DNA of 5,519 nt from Thermoplasmatota archaeon. GTDB taxonomy: Archaea; Thermoplasmatota; Penumbrarchaeia; Penumbrarchaeales; Penumbrarchaeaceae. How positions within the stretch are numbered: the first letter of the stretch is position 1; each line of letters opens with the position of its first letter. The stretch lies in NCBI GenBank assembly GCA_030591285.1, contig JAUVBH010000131.1, positions 1-5,519 on the forward strand, given 5' to 3'. The translations under genes and the position numbers were made by a program. Shown here piece by piece: positions 1-5,519 of the stretch. The notes under the pieces are model-generated. The model worked only from the letters and a program-made list of their open reading frames with translations, ran no database searches and was not told the DNA's origin.

Positions 1-382
1 GGATAAAGGCGCAATAGGATATACAAAACAGGCAGCAGAGGTCATAGGGTGTGGATTTGACAACCTGGAGAAGACCAGGATCGATGGAAATACCGTTATG
101 ATGACCCCCAAGGCCCTAAATGTTCAGGGAAAGAACGTTTGCATTGTAGATGATATAATTGCCACAGGTGGCACAATAAAAAGGGCTCAAGAGACACTTC
201 GTGGTCAAGGAGCGGCCAAAGTATTCGCTTGCTGTGCCCATGGTCTGTTCACAGGTGGAGGCAGAGAACGGTTGGAACCTGTCCTTGATGGATTATTTTC
301 ATCCGACACTATCGAGAACCCTACTTCAGCATTTTCAGCAGCCGTACCAGTAGCAGAAAAGATCATGGAGATAATGGAGTGA
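1..382 (+). CDS. prs: Ribose-phosphate diphosphokinase (PRPP synthetase), archaeal type, C-terminal part
   Basis: The enzyme transfers pyrophosphate from ATP to ribose 5-phosphate to make PRPP, the cytosolic precursor of purines, pyrimidines, histidine and tryptophan. The frame is open from base 2 (first full codon GAT) to the TGA at 380-382. It gives 126 residues, a little under half of a family member of about 285-320 residues, and the true start lies left of the window. The first residues read DKGA, a conserved stretch of archaeal PRPP synthetases. The PRPP-binding loop VDDIIATGGTI is at bases 146-178, and a CAHGLF segment followed by SSDTIENP matches the family's C-terminal part. An internal ATG at base 95 or 98 is not the start, because conserved sequence continues upstream of it. 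mptA follows after 4 bases, which implies one transcript. Identification is firm; only the missing N-terminus is unseen. Confidence 0.93.
   Translation, partial: DKGAIGYTKQAAEVIGCGFDNLEKTRIDGNTVMMTPKALNVQGKNVCIVDDIIATGGTIKRAQETLRGQGAAKVFACCAHGLFTGGGRERLEPVLDGLFSSDTIENPTSAFSAAVPVAEKIMEIME
376..382 (+). promoter_or_regulatory. Ribosome binding site of mptA, overlapping the prs stop codon
   Basis: GGAGTGA lies 4 bases before the ATG at 387 and is close to the archaeal anti-16S consensus GGAGGTGA. It contains the prs TGA, so ribosomes ending prs are placed at the mptA start, which suggests translational coupling. It also favours ATG 387 over the in-frame ATG at 420. Confidence 0.6.
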
Positions 383-386
383 GTAC

Positions 387-1322
387 ATGACAGAACTTCC
401 AGACATTCAGGGAGAAGAGATGGTATCCAGTTATGTGCTTAGCCGTGTTGGTATCGCCGGTGTGAAGAGGCCGGTTACCATCAAAAGGCCTCAAGGGACC
501 GTGACAATGGTTCCGGTCTTTGATATCTCGGTCAACCTTCCAGCAGAGCAGAAAGGATCCCATATGTCACGACATGTGGAGGTCATCAACCGATCCATAG
601 ACATGGCCGTTGAGATGGAAACAGATTCCCTCGAGATGCTTGTGGAAAGGATCGCCAAGGAGCTTCTGAAATCCCACGAGTATGCAACCTATGCCGATGT
701 GAGACTGGCAGCAGACTATTTTCTGAAGAAACGGTCTCCTGATGAGCGTGATGTAACTGAAAATTACAGGATATTTGCAGAGGCCAAGATAACCAGGGGC
801 GGTGGGTCCCCATTCAGATCCATCGGGGTGGAAGTGTCGGGTCTTTCTGCATGTCCCTGCGCCATGGAGAATGTCAGAGAGTTACTCAAAACCGAGATGA
901 AGGAAAAGGGAGTCTCGTCCGAAGCTTTGTCCCTCCTTGACCAGATCCCAGTTCCAACTCATAACCAGAAGAACCGCGCATATATTGAGATCGGATGGAA
1001 CAACAAACTGGAAATTGAAGCGAACGACCTGATCGAGCTTCTGGAGAGAAACCTTTCATCACCAACCTACGAGATACTGAAGAGAAAGGGAGAGGCGGAA
1101 CTGGTCCTTGCCGCCCACAGGAATCCAAAGTTCGTGGAGGATATAGTTAGAGATATCATAGAGGATTTCCTGGAGAGTTACAGCGATCTGACCGATGATG
1201 TAGCGATCCATGTCAGGTCGATCTCTGAGGAATCCATTCACAAACATGATGCCTTCGCAGAGAGGATAACGGATCTTGGAACATTGAGAGAAGGCTCACG
1301 TTTCGAGTCAGACAGGAAATGA
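387..1322 (+). CDS. mptA: GTP cyclohydrolase MptA (type IB / FolE2 family)
   Basis: This is an Fe(II)-dependent GTP cyclohydrolase of the type IB family. Archaeal MptA converts GTP to 7,8-dihydroneopterin 2',3'-cyclic phosphate, the first step to the pterin of tetrahydromethanopterin or folate; family activity can also feed archaeosine/preQ0 synthesis. The 311 residues match the usual archaeal length of about 300-315. Visible family marks in order are an N-terminal LPDIQ (residues 4-8), VGIAGVKRP (21-29), KGSHMSR (56-62), the active-site SACPC (154-158), THNQKNR (191-197), SPTYEILKRKGE in the third quarter, and RNPKFVEDIVRD near the C-terminus. A cysteine of the CPC motif and His192 are probable metal or catalytic residues by analogy with FolE2. 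LPDIQ is conserved at the family's N-terminus, so start 387 is preferred over ATG 420. It follows prs by 4 bases. It could instead make dihydroneopterin triphosphate as bacterial FolE2 does; the archaeal context favours MptA. Confidence 0.93.
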   Translation: MTELPDIQGEEMVSSYVLSRVGIAGVKRPVTIKRPQGTVTMVPVFDISVNLPAEQKGSHMSRHVEVINRSIDMAVEMETDSLEMLVERIAKELLKSHEYATYADVRLAADYFLKKRSPDERDVTENYRIFAEAKITRGGGSPFRSIGVEVSGLSACPCAMENVRELLKTEMKEKGVSSEALSLLDQIPVPTHNQKNRAYIEIGWNNKLEIEANDLIELLERNLSSPTYEILKRKGEAELVLAAHRNPKFVEDIVRDIIEDFLESYSDLTDDVAIHVRSISEESIHKHDAFAERITDLGTLREGSRFESDRK

Positions 1323-1325
1323 AAA

Positions 1326-1350
1326 TTAATTTACAATCAAAACGTTTATG
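1326..1350 (+). promoter_or_regulatory. Candidate archaeal promoter(s) for the stress-protein gene
   Basis: The 52-base gap after mptA holds two candidates. The better one is an A-rich BRE-like AAAACG (1339-1344) followed directly by TTTATG (1345-1350), close to the archaeal TTTAWA box. With the usual distance of about 26 bases, transcription would begin at or next to the ATG (1375), making a leaderless mRNA. The other is TTAATTTA (1326-1333), which would start transcription near 1356 and leave a leader of about 19 bases including the purine-rich AGGTAGGGGA (1361-1370). Which is used cannot be told from sequence alone. Confidence 0.45.
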
Positions 1351-1374
1351 CCTTAGAAGAAGGTAGGGGATACG

Positions 1375-1782
1375 ATGTCCGATAAGAAGAAGGTCCTGGT
1401 CCCGACATCAGGGTACATAGCTGCAAAGGAAAGGGGAGAATACATCCTCGAAGTGGCCAAGAAATTGGATGCTGAAGTACTCGTGGTCCACGTGAGGGAC
1501 CCGAACTATCTTGTTGCCACTAGCAAGGAGAGTGAAGGATGGGCCGCCTTGAAGTTCTTTGAGGAAAAAGGAGCAGAGGTAGGTGTCCAGGTGGAATCCT
1601 TCTTTGAGAGCGGTGACCTTGTGGAGATCTTGAAGAAGTTCGCCGTGGACAAAGAAGTTGACCTGATATTGGTGGGTGCTTCTGCAAACAGGTTGATCGC
1701 GGAATGGGTCACTTTCGAGCTTATGTGTGATTGTGATATCCCAATTCTGGTGGTTCCTCAGGACCTGTCTGATCTGATATAG
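1375..1782 (+). CDS. Universal stress protein (UspA-like) family protein, ATP motif degenerate
   Basis: This is a small cytosolic alpha/beta protein of the universal stress protein fold; its precise role is unknown. The 135 residues fit a single UspA domain. The first strand KKVLVPTSG (5-13) is followed by an amphipathic helix and the second strand AEVLVVHVRDP (33-43). GDLVEILKKFA (80-90) precedes the fourth strand VDLILVGAS (95-103), and the closing strand is IPILVVP (122-128). In ATP-binding members an Asp follows PT in the first strand, and a G-x2-G-x9-G-(S/T) loop follows the VGA strand. Here the Asp position is Ser12 and the glycines of the loop are absent (residues 101-115 continue ASANRLIAEW). 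Nucleotide binding of the MJ0577 kind is therefore unlikely; it may act through dimerisation or a partner. It has its own promoter-like region, so it is probably a separate unit between mptA and addB. Its link to either neighbour is not evident. Confidence 0.85.
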   Translation: MSDKKKVLVPTSGYIAAKERGEYILEVAKKLDAEVLVVHVRDPNYLVATSKESEGWAALKFFEEKGAEVGVQVESFFESGDLVEILKKFAVDKEVDLILVGASANRLIAEWVTFELMCDCDIPILVVPQDLSDLI

Positions 1783-1815
1783 ACCATTACTTTTACCTAA
1801 CCCCCTGCCCTCTCA

Positions 1816-1823
1816 TTTGTATA
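1816..1823 (+). promoter_or_regulatory. addB: Possible TATA box for the addB-addA operon
   Basis: TTTGTATA in the 87-base gap after the stress-protein gene is an imperfect archaeal TATA element. A start about 25 bases downstream, near 1846, would leave a leader of roughly 24 bases that contains the strong SD site. The upstream BRE position is not purine-rich, so this is a weak candidate. Short T-rich sequence at 1790-1794 could help end the preceding transcript, but no clear terminator is visible. Confidence 0.3.
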
Positions 1824-1824
1824 G

Positions 1825-1844
1825 TCCATGGTAGATACCATCGA
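1825..1844. promoter_or_regulatory. Near-palindrome upstream of addB, possible operator
   Basis: ATGGTA-GA-TACCAT (1828-1841) is a perfect 6-base inverted repeat with a 2-base centre. After one mismatch it extends by TC/GA on the outside (1825-1826 and 1843-1844). It sits between the putative TATA box and the probable transcription start, a usual place for an archaeal repressor site. The arms are short, so chance or a weak RNA hairpin remains possible. Confidence 0.3.
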
Positions 1845-1855
1845 TCCATGAGAGC

Positions 1856-1862
1856 GAGGTGA
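1856..1862 (+). promoter_or_regulatory. addB: Strong Shine-Dalgarno site of addB
   Basis: GAGGTGA is a perfect match to the complement of the archaeal 16S rRNA 3' end. It lies 7 bases before the ATG at 1870. It decides the start in favour of 1870 over the in-frame ATG at 1891, which has only a purine-rich stretch in front of it. Confidence 0.75.
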
Positions 1863-1869
1863 CCTCCCA

Positions 1870-4800
1870 ATGGTGAATGTAGAGGAAGAAATGAGCACCA
1901 AGGTGGATTTCAGGTGGGTGGATATTTGTGACGGGGGAAACAAGCTCATCGATGATATCCTAACAGGAACTATCAGTGATCTGGATGGCAGGATGATCAT
2001 ACTCCCGACCGAAAGAATGGTGCAGGATGCTAAATTGAGGATCGCCAAAAATGGCGGTGGTTTTACAAGCTCGATAATAACCCCAAGAAAGCTTCCTAGA
2101 TATCTCTACGATCTGCTCAAAGGCACCAAGCCATTGATAGACCTGACGACCAGGGAGATGTTGATCCAGCAGATCATGAAGAAAGAGAAATTCAATTCAT
2201 TGGTGGGAAAAGGAGATGTAAGGGTCGGAATGGTCCAGAACATCTCAAGGACCATTGGTGAGTTGATCTCGGAGGATGTCTCCTTTCTTAAACTTCAACG
2301 AATTGCCCGAACGGGTAGATCCCGTGAACTTTGTCTGATATACCAGAGATACATGGACATCCTTAGAGAGAGGGAAATGGTGGACCCCGATCTTCTTCCA
2401 AAGGAGATCTTGAACTTGCTTCATGAAACCGATATGACCTTCGATGTCATTGCTATCTATCTTCCAGGAGATATGAATAAACTCCAGCGGGAAATGATCC
2501 ATGAACTGGGTCTAAATACCCAACATTTTAGGATAAGGGAGCATGCAAGCAGGCGTCTACCTGCTTTTCTGGACATCGATGATATCCCGGATCGCCCTCA
2601 TTTCGAGCCTTCCATTCCCCTACCAGGTGAAAAAGCAATATCAATGTTGGATATGAAAAACCCCGTTTCAAGTTTGATCGGTATGGATGAACTGGATGAG
2701 ATCAGGAAGATATTCAGACATTTGAAGGAGAGATGTATCAGGGATGATATTGCCCCATCTTCATTTCGGATCGTTTTCCCGGTCAGACAAGCATTCGATG
2801 ACCTTGTGAAGATTGCTTCTGAGGAATATGAAATACCTGTTGATCAAGGGGAGGACCTACCTCTTGAAAGGGCACCAATAATAAATTCTCTGCTCTCTCT
2901 TTTCAGATCTGCAGGAGAGGGATTGAAGAGGAAAAGGATCATTGAGACCCTGTCCTCTCCCTTTTTGAAACTAAGAGATGATGATGGAGAGCACATTTCA
3001 GGACCGGATATCGAGATGGTGACAAGGGCAGCCTTGATGGGTCCTGTTCGGAGAAGGGCAAAGGATTGGTTTTCCACACTCGATCAATTATCAAAGGATC
3101 CAGGAATTGATGAAGAGATCAAAAGGACCGCCCAAAGGATGTTGGGTCCACTTCCCGAACTGTTAATAAGATTGGAGATCCTGAATGGATCGAAGGGGAC
3201 AGCAGGACAACTAATAGGTCAAATGATGGAGATCCTTAGCTATCTGGATGTTAACAAGAACCTTTCTGACATTGTCTCTGAAGGAGAGGATATATCCCGA
3301 TCGAAACCCGGAGAGGGACCGTTCCAGTTCAATGTAACCTCTCTTCATCGATTCTACATTGCACTCAGGTCAATAGAGAGGAGGACCAGGATAATTGGAG
3401 CTTCTGGATTAGGCTTTGCCGAGCTTTTGAAAAATATTGAGATCGAGATCTCCAAGGAGACCATCAGGTCTTCTCCCAGGGTCTCAGGGATCCAGATAAT
3501 GGGATTGGCTGAAGCCGTTGGACTTGAGATGACAAATACATATTTTGCAAGTGTCGTGGAAGGATCGCTTCCCTTCATTGAGAATGGTTTCCGGATCCTA
3601 ACAGAAGGAGAGAAGAAAGATGTCGGAATGGATCAGATGGATCCCAGAAGGAAACAGTTGGAAAACCTTGCGATCGCAATGGGATCAACATCCGATCTCG
3701 TGGTATGTTATCGCCTGAACACCGGTGATCGACCAGTTTCCATCTCTTCCTTTATTGAGAATATCGAACTTTCTCCGATAGTAATGTCAGATGACCCGAG
3801 GTCAAGATCGGAGCTCTATCGTGCCATTGGAGATCTCCTTGATCCATCTTCAGGACTATATCACAAAGACAGAAACTCTGTGACATATTCCATTCCTGAC
3901 CTTCTGTTCCACGCCGGGGAGGATGCAGAGAGATTGGAGAGGGGATTGAGATCCTATCGTCACAGAAAGGATCCTGATAGCAATGAATACACGGGCAGGA
4001 TAGTAGATGAAGACCTGATATCTATGATCCGGGACCGATATGATCATGATCATACTTGGTCCGTTACCCAGTTCGAGACTTTCCGAAAATGTCCTTACCT
4101 TTTCTTTGTTCGATACATATTGGGGATCAGGGAGCTAGAGGACCTTGAACCGGGAATACCTCCGGAGAAAAAGGGACTGATCTTTCATGAGGTTGTCGAG
4201 AATTTCTACAATGAGTTCAGGAGGAAACACGCCGAGAGGGTGACCGGGGAAAACCTCCCTTCAGCTATCAAACTGATAAGGTCGGTTGCAGTCGATGTGA
4301 TCGCTCAGCATCCGAACAAAGGTCCCTACTGGGACGCATTGAAGGATCAAATGATAGGTAATGGTGAGGAGAAAGGTCTCCTGGAATGCTTCTTGGAGAT
4401 CGAGGCTGAATACGGGGGTCCTTTCGTTGTTGAAGGGACCGAGATCAAATTCGGTTTGAAGGATGGAATTGCTCCATCTGTAAGGATCTCACTCCCGGGA
4501 GATGAGGAAGCTGCAGACAGTTTCAAGCTTAAAGGATCCATCGATAGATTGGATATATTGAGATCAAGGGATGGCGACCTCGACTTCATATGGGATTACA
4601 AAACGGGGAGCAGTGATGTTGACAAGGAATCAGTGCAAGTTCCCCTTTACCTGGCTGCCATCAGAAAATTATTCCCGGAACATTATCCCGCAGGAGGAGG
4701 ATACTATTACGTCAGGAGGCGGGGTTCCATTACAAGATCACCTGTGGATGGGGATGAGATCTGGAACGGGGAGGTCAAGGATAAAGAAGGTCTCCAATCC

Positions 4801-4953
4801 CATATAACGGCCATAGGAGAGAACATTCACGATACGATCCAAAGATGTCTGGAGATGAGGGATGTCATCAGATCCGGGGATCTATCTCCCCAGGCCAAAT
4901 GCAAGGATAGGTACTGCAAATTCCCCCACCTTTGCCGAAGGGGGGATATCTGA
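1870..4953 (+). CDS. addB: AddB-like PD-(D/E)XK nuclease subunit with inactive helicase region and Fe-S cysteines
   Basis: This is a probable nuclease and scanning subunit of an AddAB-type machine that processes DNA double-strand ends. At 1027 residues it is near the size of AddB (about 1000-1170). The N-terminal part has helicase-like remnants: ILPTER (44-49), ITPRKLPRYLY (around 70-80), FRIVFPVR (299-306), EIPVDQGEDLPL (321-332) and a motif-V-like GIQIMGLAEAVGLE (540-553) ending in EGSLP (564-568). No Walker A loop is present, so it should not hydrolyse ATP. The C-terminal nuclease has SVTQFETFRKCP (731-742), G-x3-H (His773), GSIDRLD (889-895), WDYKTG (908-913) and Q923-x3-Y927. Likely catalytic residues are His773, Asp892, Asp909 and Lys911. 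Cys741 with Cys1011, Cys1016 and Cys1022 matches the four-cysteine 4Fe-4S staple of AddB and Cas4. The addA start overlaps its stop. Alternatives are a RecB- or Cas4-like nuclease; the length and the partner gene favour AddB. Confidence 0.82.
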   Translation: MVNVEEEMSTKVDFRWVDICDGGNKLIDDILTGTISDLDGRMIILPTERMVQDAKLRIAKNGGGFTSSIITPRKLPRYLYDLLKGTKPLIDLTTREMLIQQIMKKEKFNSLVGKGDVRVGMVQNISRTIGELISEDVSFLKLQRIARTGRSRELCLIYQRYMDILREREMVDPDLLPKEILNLLHETDMTFDVIAIYLPGDMNKLQREMIHELGLNTQHFRIREHASRRLPAFLDIDDIPDRPHFEPSIPLPGEKAISMLDMKNPVSSLIGMDELDEIRKIFRHLKERCIRDDIAPSSFRIVFPVRQAFDDLVKIASEEYEIPVDQGEDLPLERAPIINSLLSLFRSAGEGLKRKRIIETLSSPFLKLRDDDGEHISGPDIEMVTRAALMGPVRRRAKDWFSTLDQLSKDPGIDEEIKRTAQRMLGPLPELLIRLEILNGSKGTAGQLIGQMMEILSYLDVNKNLSDIVSEGEDISRSKPGEGPFQFNVTSLHRFYIALRSIERRTRIIGASGLGFAELLKNIEIEISKETIRSSPRVSGIQIMGLAEAVGLEMTNTYFASVVEGSLPFIENGFRILTEGEKKDVGMDQMDPRRKQLENLAIAMGSTSDLVVCYRLNTGDRPVSISSFIENIELSPIVMSDDPRSRSELYRAIGDLLDPSSGLYHKDRNSVTYSIPDLLFHAGEDAERLERGLRSYRHRKDPDSNEYTGRIVDEDLISMIRDRYDHDHTWSVTQFETFRKCPYLFFVRYILGIRELEDLEPGIPPEKKGLIFHEVVENFYNEFRRKHAERVTGENLPSAIKLIRSVAVDVIAQHPNKGPYWDALKDQMIGNGEEKGLLECFLEIEAEYGGPFVVEGTEIKFGLKDGIAPSVRISLPGDEEAADSFKLKGSIDRLDILRSRDGDLDFIWDYKTGSSDVDKESVQVPLYLAAIRKLFPEHYPAGGGYYYVRRRGSITRSPVDGDEIWNGEVKDKEGLQSHITAIGENIHDTIQRCLEMRDVIRSGDLSPQAKCKDRYCKFPHLCRRGDI
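4924..4945 (+). promoter_or_regulatory. addA: Hairpin at the addB 3' end masking the addA ribosome binding site
   Basis: CCTT (4929-4932) pairs with AAGG (4938-4941) around a 5-base loop. After a single bulged A at 4928, CCCC (4924-4927) pairs with GGGG (4942-4945). The G-run at 4940-4945 ends 7 bases before the addA ATG and is its only SD-like sequence. In the folded mRNA that site would be hidden until a ribosome translating the end of addB opens the stem. The same bases encode the last cysteine region of AddB, so the pairing could be partly a by-product of coding. Confidence 0.45.
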
Positions 4954-5519
4954 TGGATTTAGCAGAGAAACAGAAGAAATCACTTGACATATCCAGGCAT
5001 ATTGCTGTGACAGCGGGGGCAGGGTCCGGCAAAACAAGGATCCTTGTTGAAAGGTATCTTTCAATTCTCAAGAATGACAAAAATATTGCCCCCAGGAACA
5101 TACTGGCATTGACCTTCACCGACAAAGCAGCCTCGGAGATGAAAGAGAGGGTCAGAAAAAGTGTCAGGGACCTTGCTTCAAAAGAGGGAGGGAGGTGGTT
5201 CGAGATCCTTGAGGATCTGGATAAGAGCGAGATATCGACCATCCATTCCTTCTGCACAAGGATCGTTCGCACGCTGCCGGTCCAGGCAGGAGTGGATCCG
5301 GATTTCAGGGTTATTACAGAGACAGAATCATCCGAGATGCTCAATGAGGTCCTCAATGAGGTTTTCACCGTTGAAGGACCGGAATCACCTGCCCTCAGAA
5401 GACTTCTGGTCGACTACAATATGTATCAGACCGTCAACATGCTCAAGAGGCTTATCGGGGAAAGCGGAAAGACCAAACTTGAGATCGGGACAAATGAATT
5501 CACCGAAATGTCGATAACA
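4953..5519 (+). CDS. addA: AddA-like superfamily 1 (UvrD/RecB family) DNA helicase, N-terminal part
   Basis: This is the ATP-driven DNA translocase/helicase expected to pair with the upstream AddB-like protein in double-strand-end resection. The frame starts at the ATG at 4953-4955, overlaps the addB TGA by one base (TGATG), and stays open for 189 codons to the window edge. AddA proteins run to about 1100-1250 residues, so most is missing, including any C-terminal nuclease domain. Helicase motifs are clear: a Q-motif glutamine (Gln7), Walker A GAGSGKT (22-28), motif Ia LALTFTDKAASEMKERV (51-67) and TIHSFC (96-101). Asp-rich GVDPDFRV follows soon after. The spacing of these motifs, with the TIHSFC segment close to residue 100 and VDPDFRV behind it, resembles AddA/RecB rather than the shorter UvrD or PcrA, though this fragment alone cannot exclude a UvrD-type helicase. 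Adjacency to addB is the main support for the AddA call. Confidence 0.87.
   Translation, partial: MDLAEKQKKSLDISRHIAVTAGAGSGKTRILVERYLSILKNDKNIAPRNILALTFTDKAASEMKERVRKSVRDLASKEGGRWFEILEDLDKSEISTIHSFCTRIVRTLPVQAGVDPDFRVITETESSEMLNEVLNEVFTVEGPESPALRRLLVDYNMYQTVNMLKRLIGESGKTKLEIGTNEFTEMSIT

Noticed and set aside
1783..1869. A small RNA or terminator in the gap before addB.
   Set aside because: Only a run of four T and a short near-palindrome are visible. There is no stable stem followed by a T tract.
1797..2048. A minus-strand open frame covering the addB promoter gap and the first addB codons.
   Set aside because: It has no ribosome binding site or recognisable domain, and it overlaps the strong addB start.
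4063..4953. The C-terminal nuclease as a Cas4 of a CRISPR locus.
   Set aside because: It is fused to a long helicase-like N-terminal part and followed by an AddA-like helicase. No repeats or cas genes are present.
3096..5299. GGATC or GGATCC as a Chi-like signal for this AddAB enzyme.
   Set aside because: Chi sites act in one orientation, but GGATC and GATCC are about equally frequent on the + strand (roughly 25 each), so there is no strand bias here.
4868..5368. A 166-codon open frame on the minus strand across the addB-addA junction.
   Set aside because: It lies opposite two well-supported coding regions with clear motifs, and its Ser/Leu-rich product resembles no family. It is a shadow frame.
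5161..5517. A plus-strand open frame in another phase near the right edge.
   Set aside because: It overlaps the addA frame, which carries Walker A and motif Ia and continues through it. The product is Arg/Ser-rich with no domain.

Overview
The window looks like part of an archaeal chromosome, most likely from a methanogen-like or Thermoplasmatota-related euryarchaeon. The rank is inferred and uncertain. The reasons are an archaeal-type PRPP synthetase, an MptA-type GTP cyclohydrolase (first step of methanopterin/archaeal pterin synthesis), archaeal BRE/TATA-like elements, GGTGA-type Shine-Dalgarno (SD) sites and heavy use of AGG and ATA codons. Base composition is near 50% GC. All genes are on the + strand and very tightly packed.

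Layout. (1) Bases 1-382: the 3' part of a ribose-phosphate diphosphokinase gene (prs), cut by the left edge. (2) Bases 387-1322: mptA, only 4 bases after prs and surely co-transcribed; PRPP feeds purine synthesis and MptA consumes GTP. (3) A 52-base gap with archaeal promoter elements, then 1375-1782: a small universal-stress-protein-fold gene that lacks the usual ATP-binding residues. (4) An 87-base gap with a possible TATA box, a near-palindrome and a strong SD site, then 1870-4953: a 1027-residue AddB-like protein with an inactive helicase-like N-terminal part and a C-terminal PD-(D/E)XK nuclease framed by four cysteines typical of an iron-sulfur cluster. (5) 4953 to the right edge: the start of an AddA/UvrD-like superfamily 1 helicase. 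Its ATG overlaps the addB stop codon (TGATG).

Genes 4 and 5 together form an AddAB-type helicase-nuclease operon. In bacteria this machine resects double-strand breaks to start homologous recombination. Archaea are generally described as using HerA-NurA with Mre11-Rad50, so an AddAB-like pair beside archaeal housekeeping genes is the most interesting item here. Two local details support a tightly coupled operon: the overlapping stop/start, and a GC-rich hairpin that would mask the addA ribosome binding site. Separately, GATC (about 80 by hand count) and GGATCC (9) are strongly over-represented across the window, whereas CTAG is rare.

No tRNA, rRNA, CRISPR array, insertion sequence or long repeat was seen. 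No stretch over 300 bases lacks a gene.
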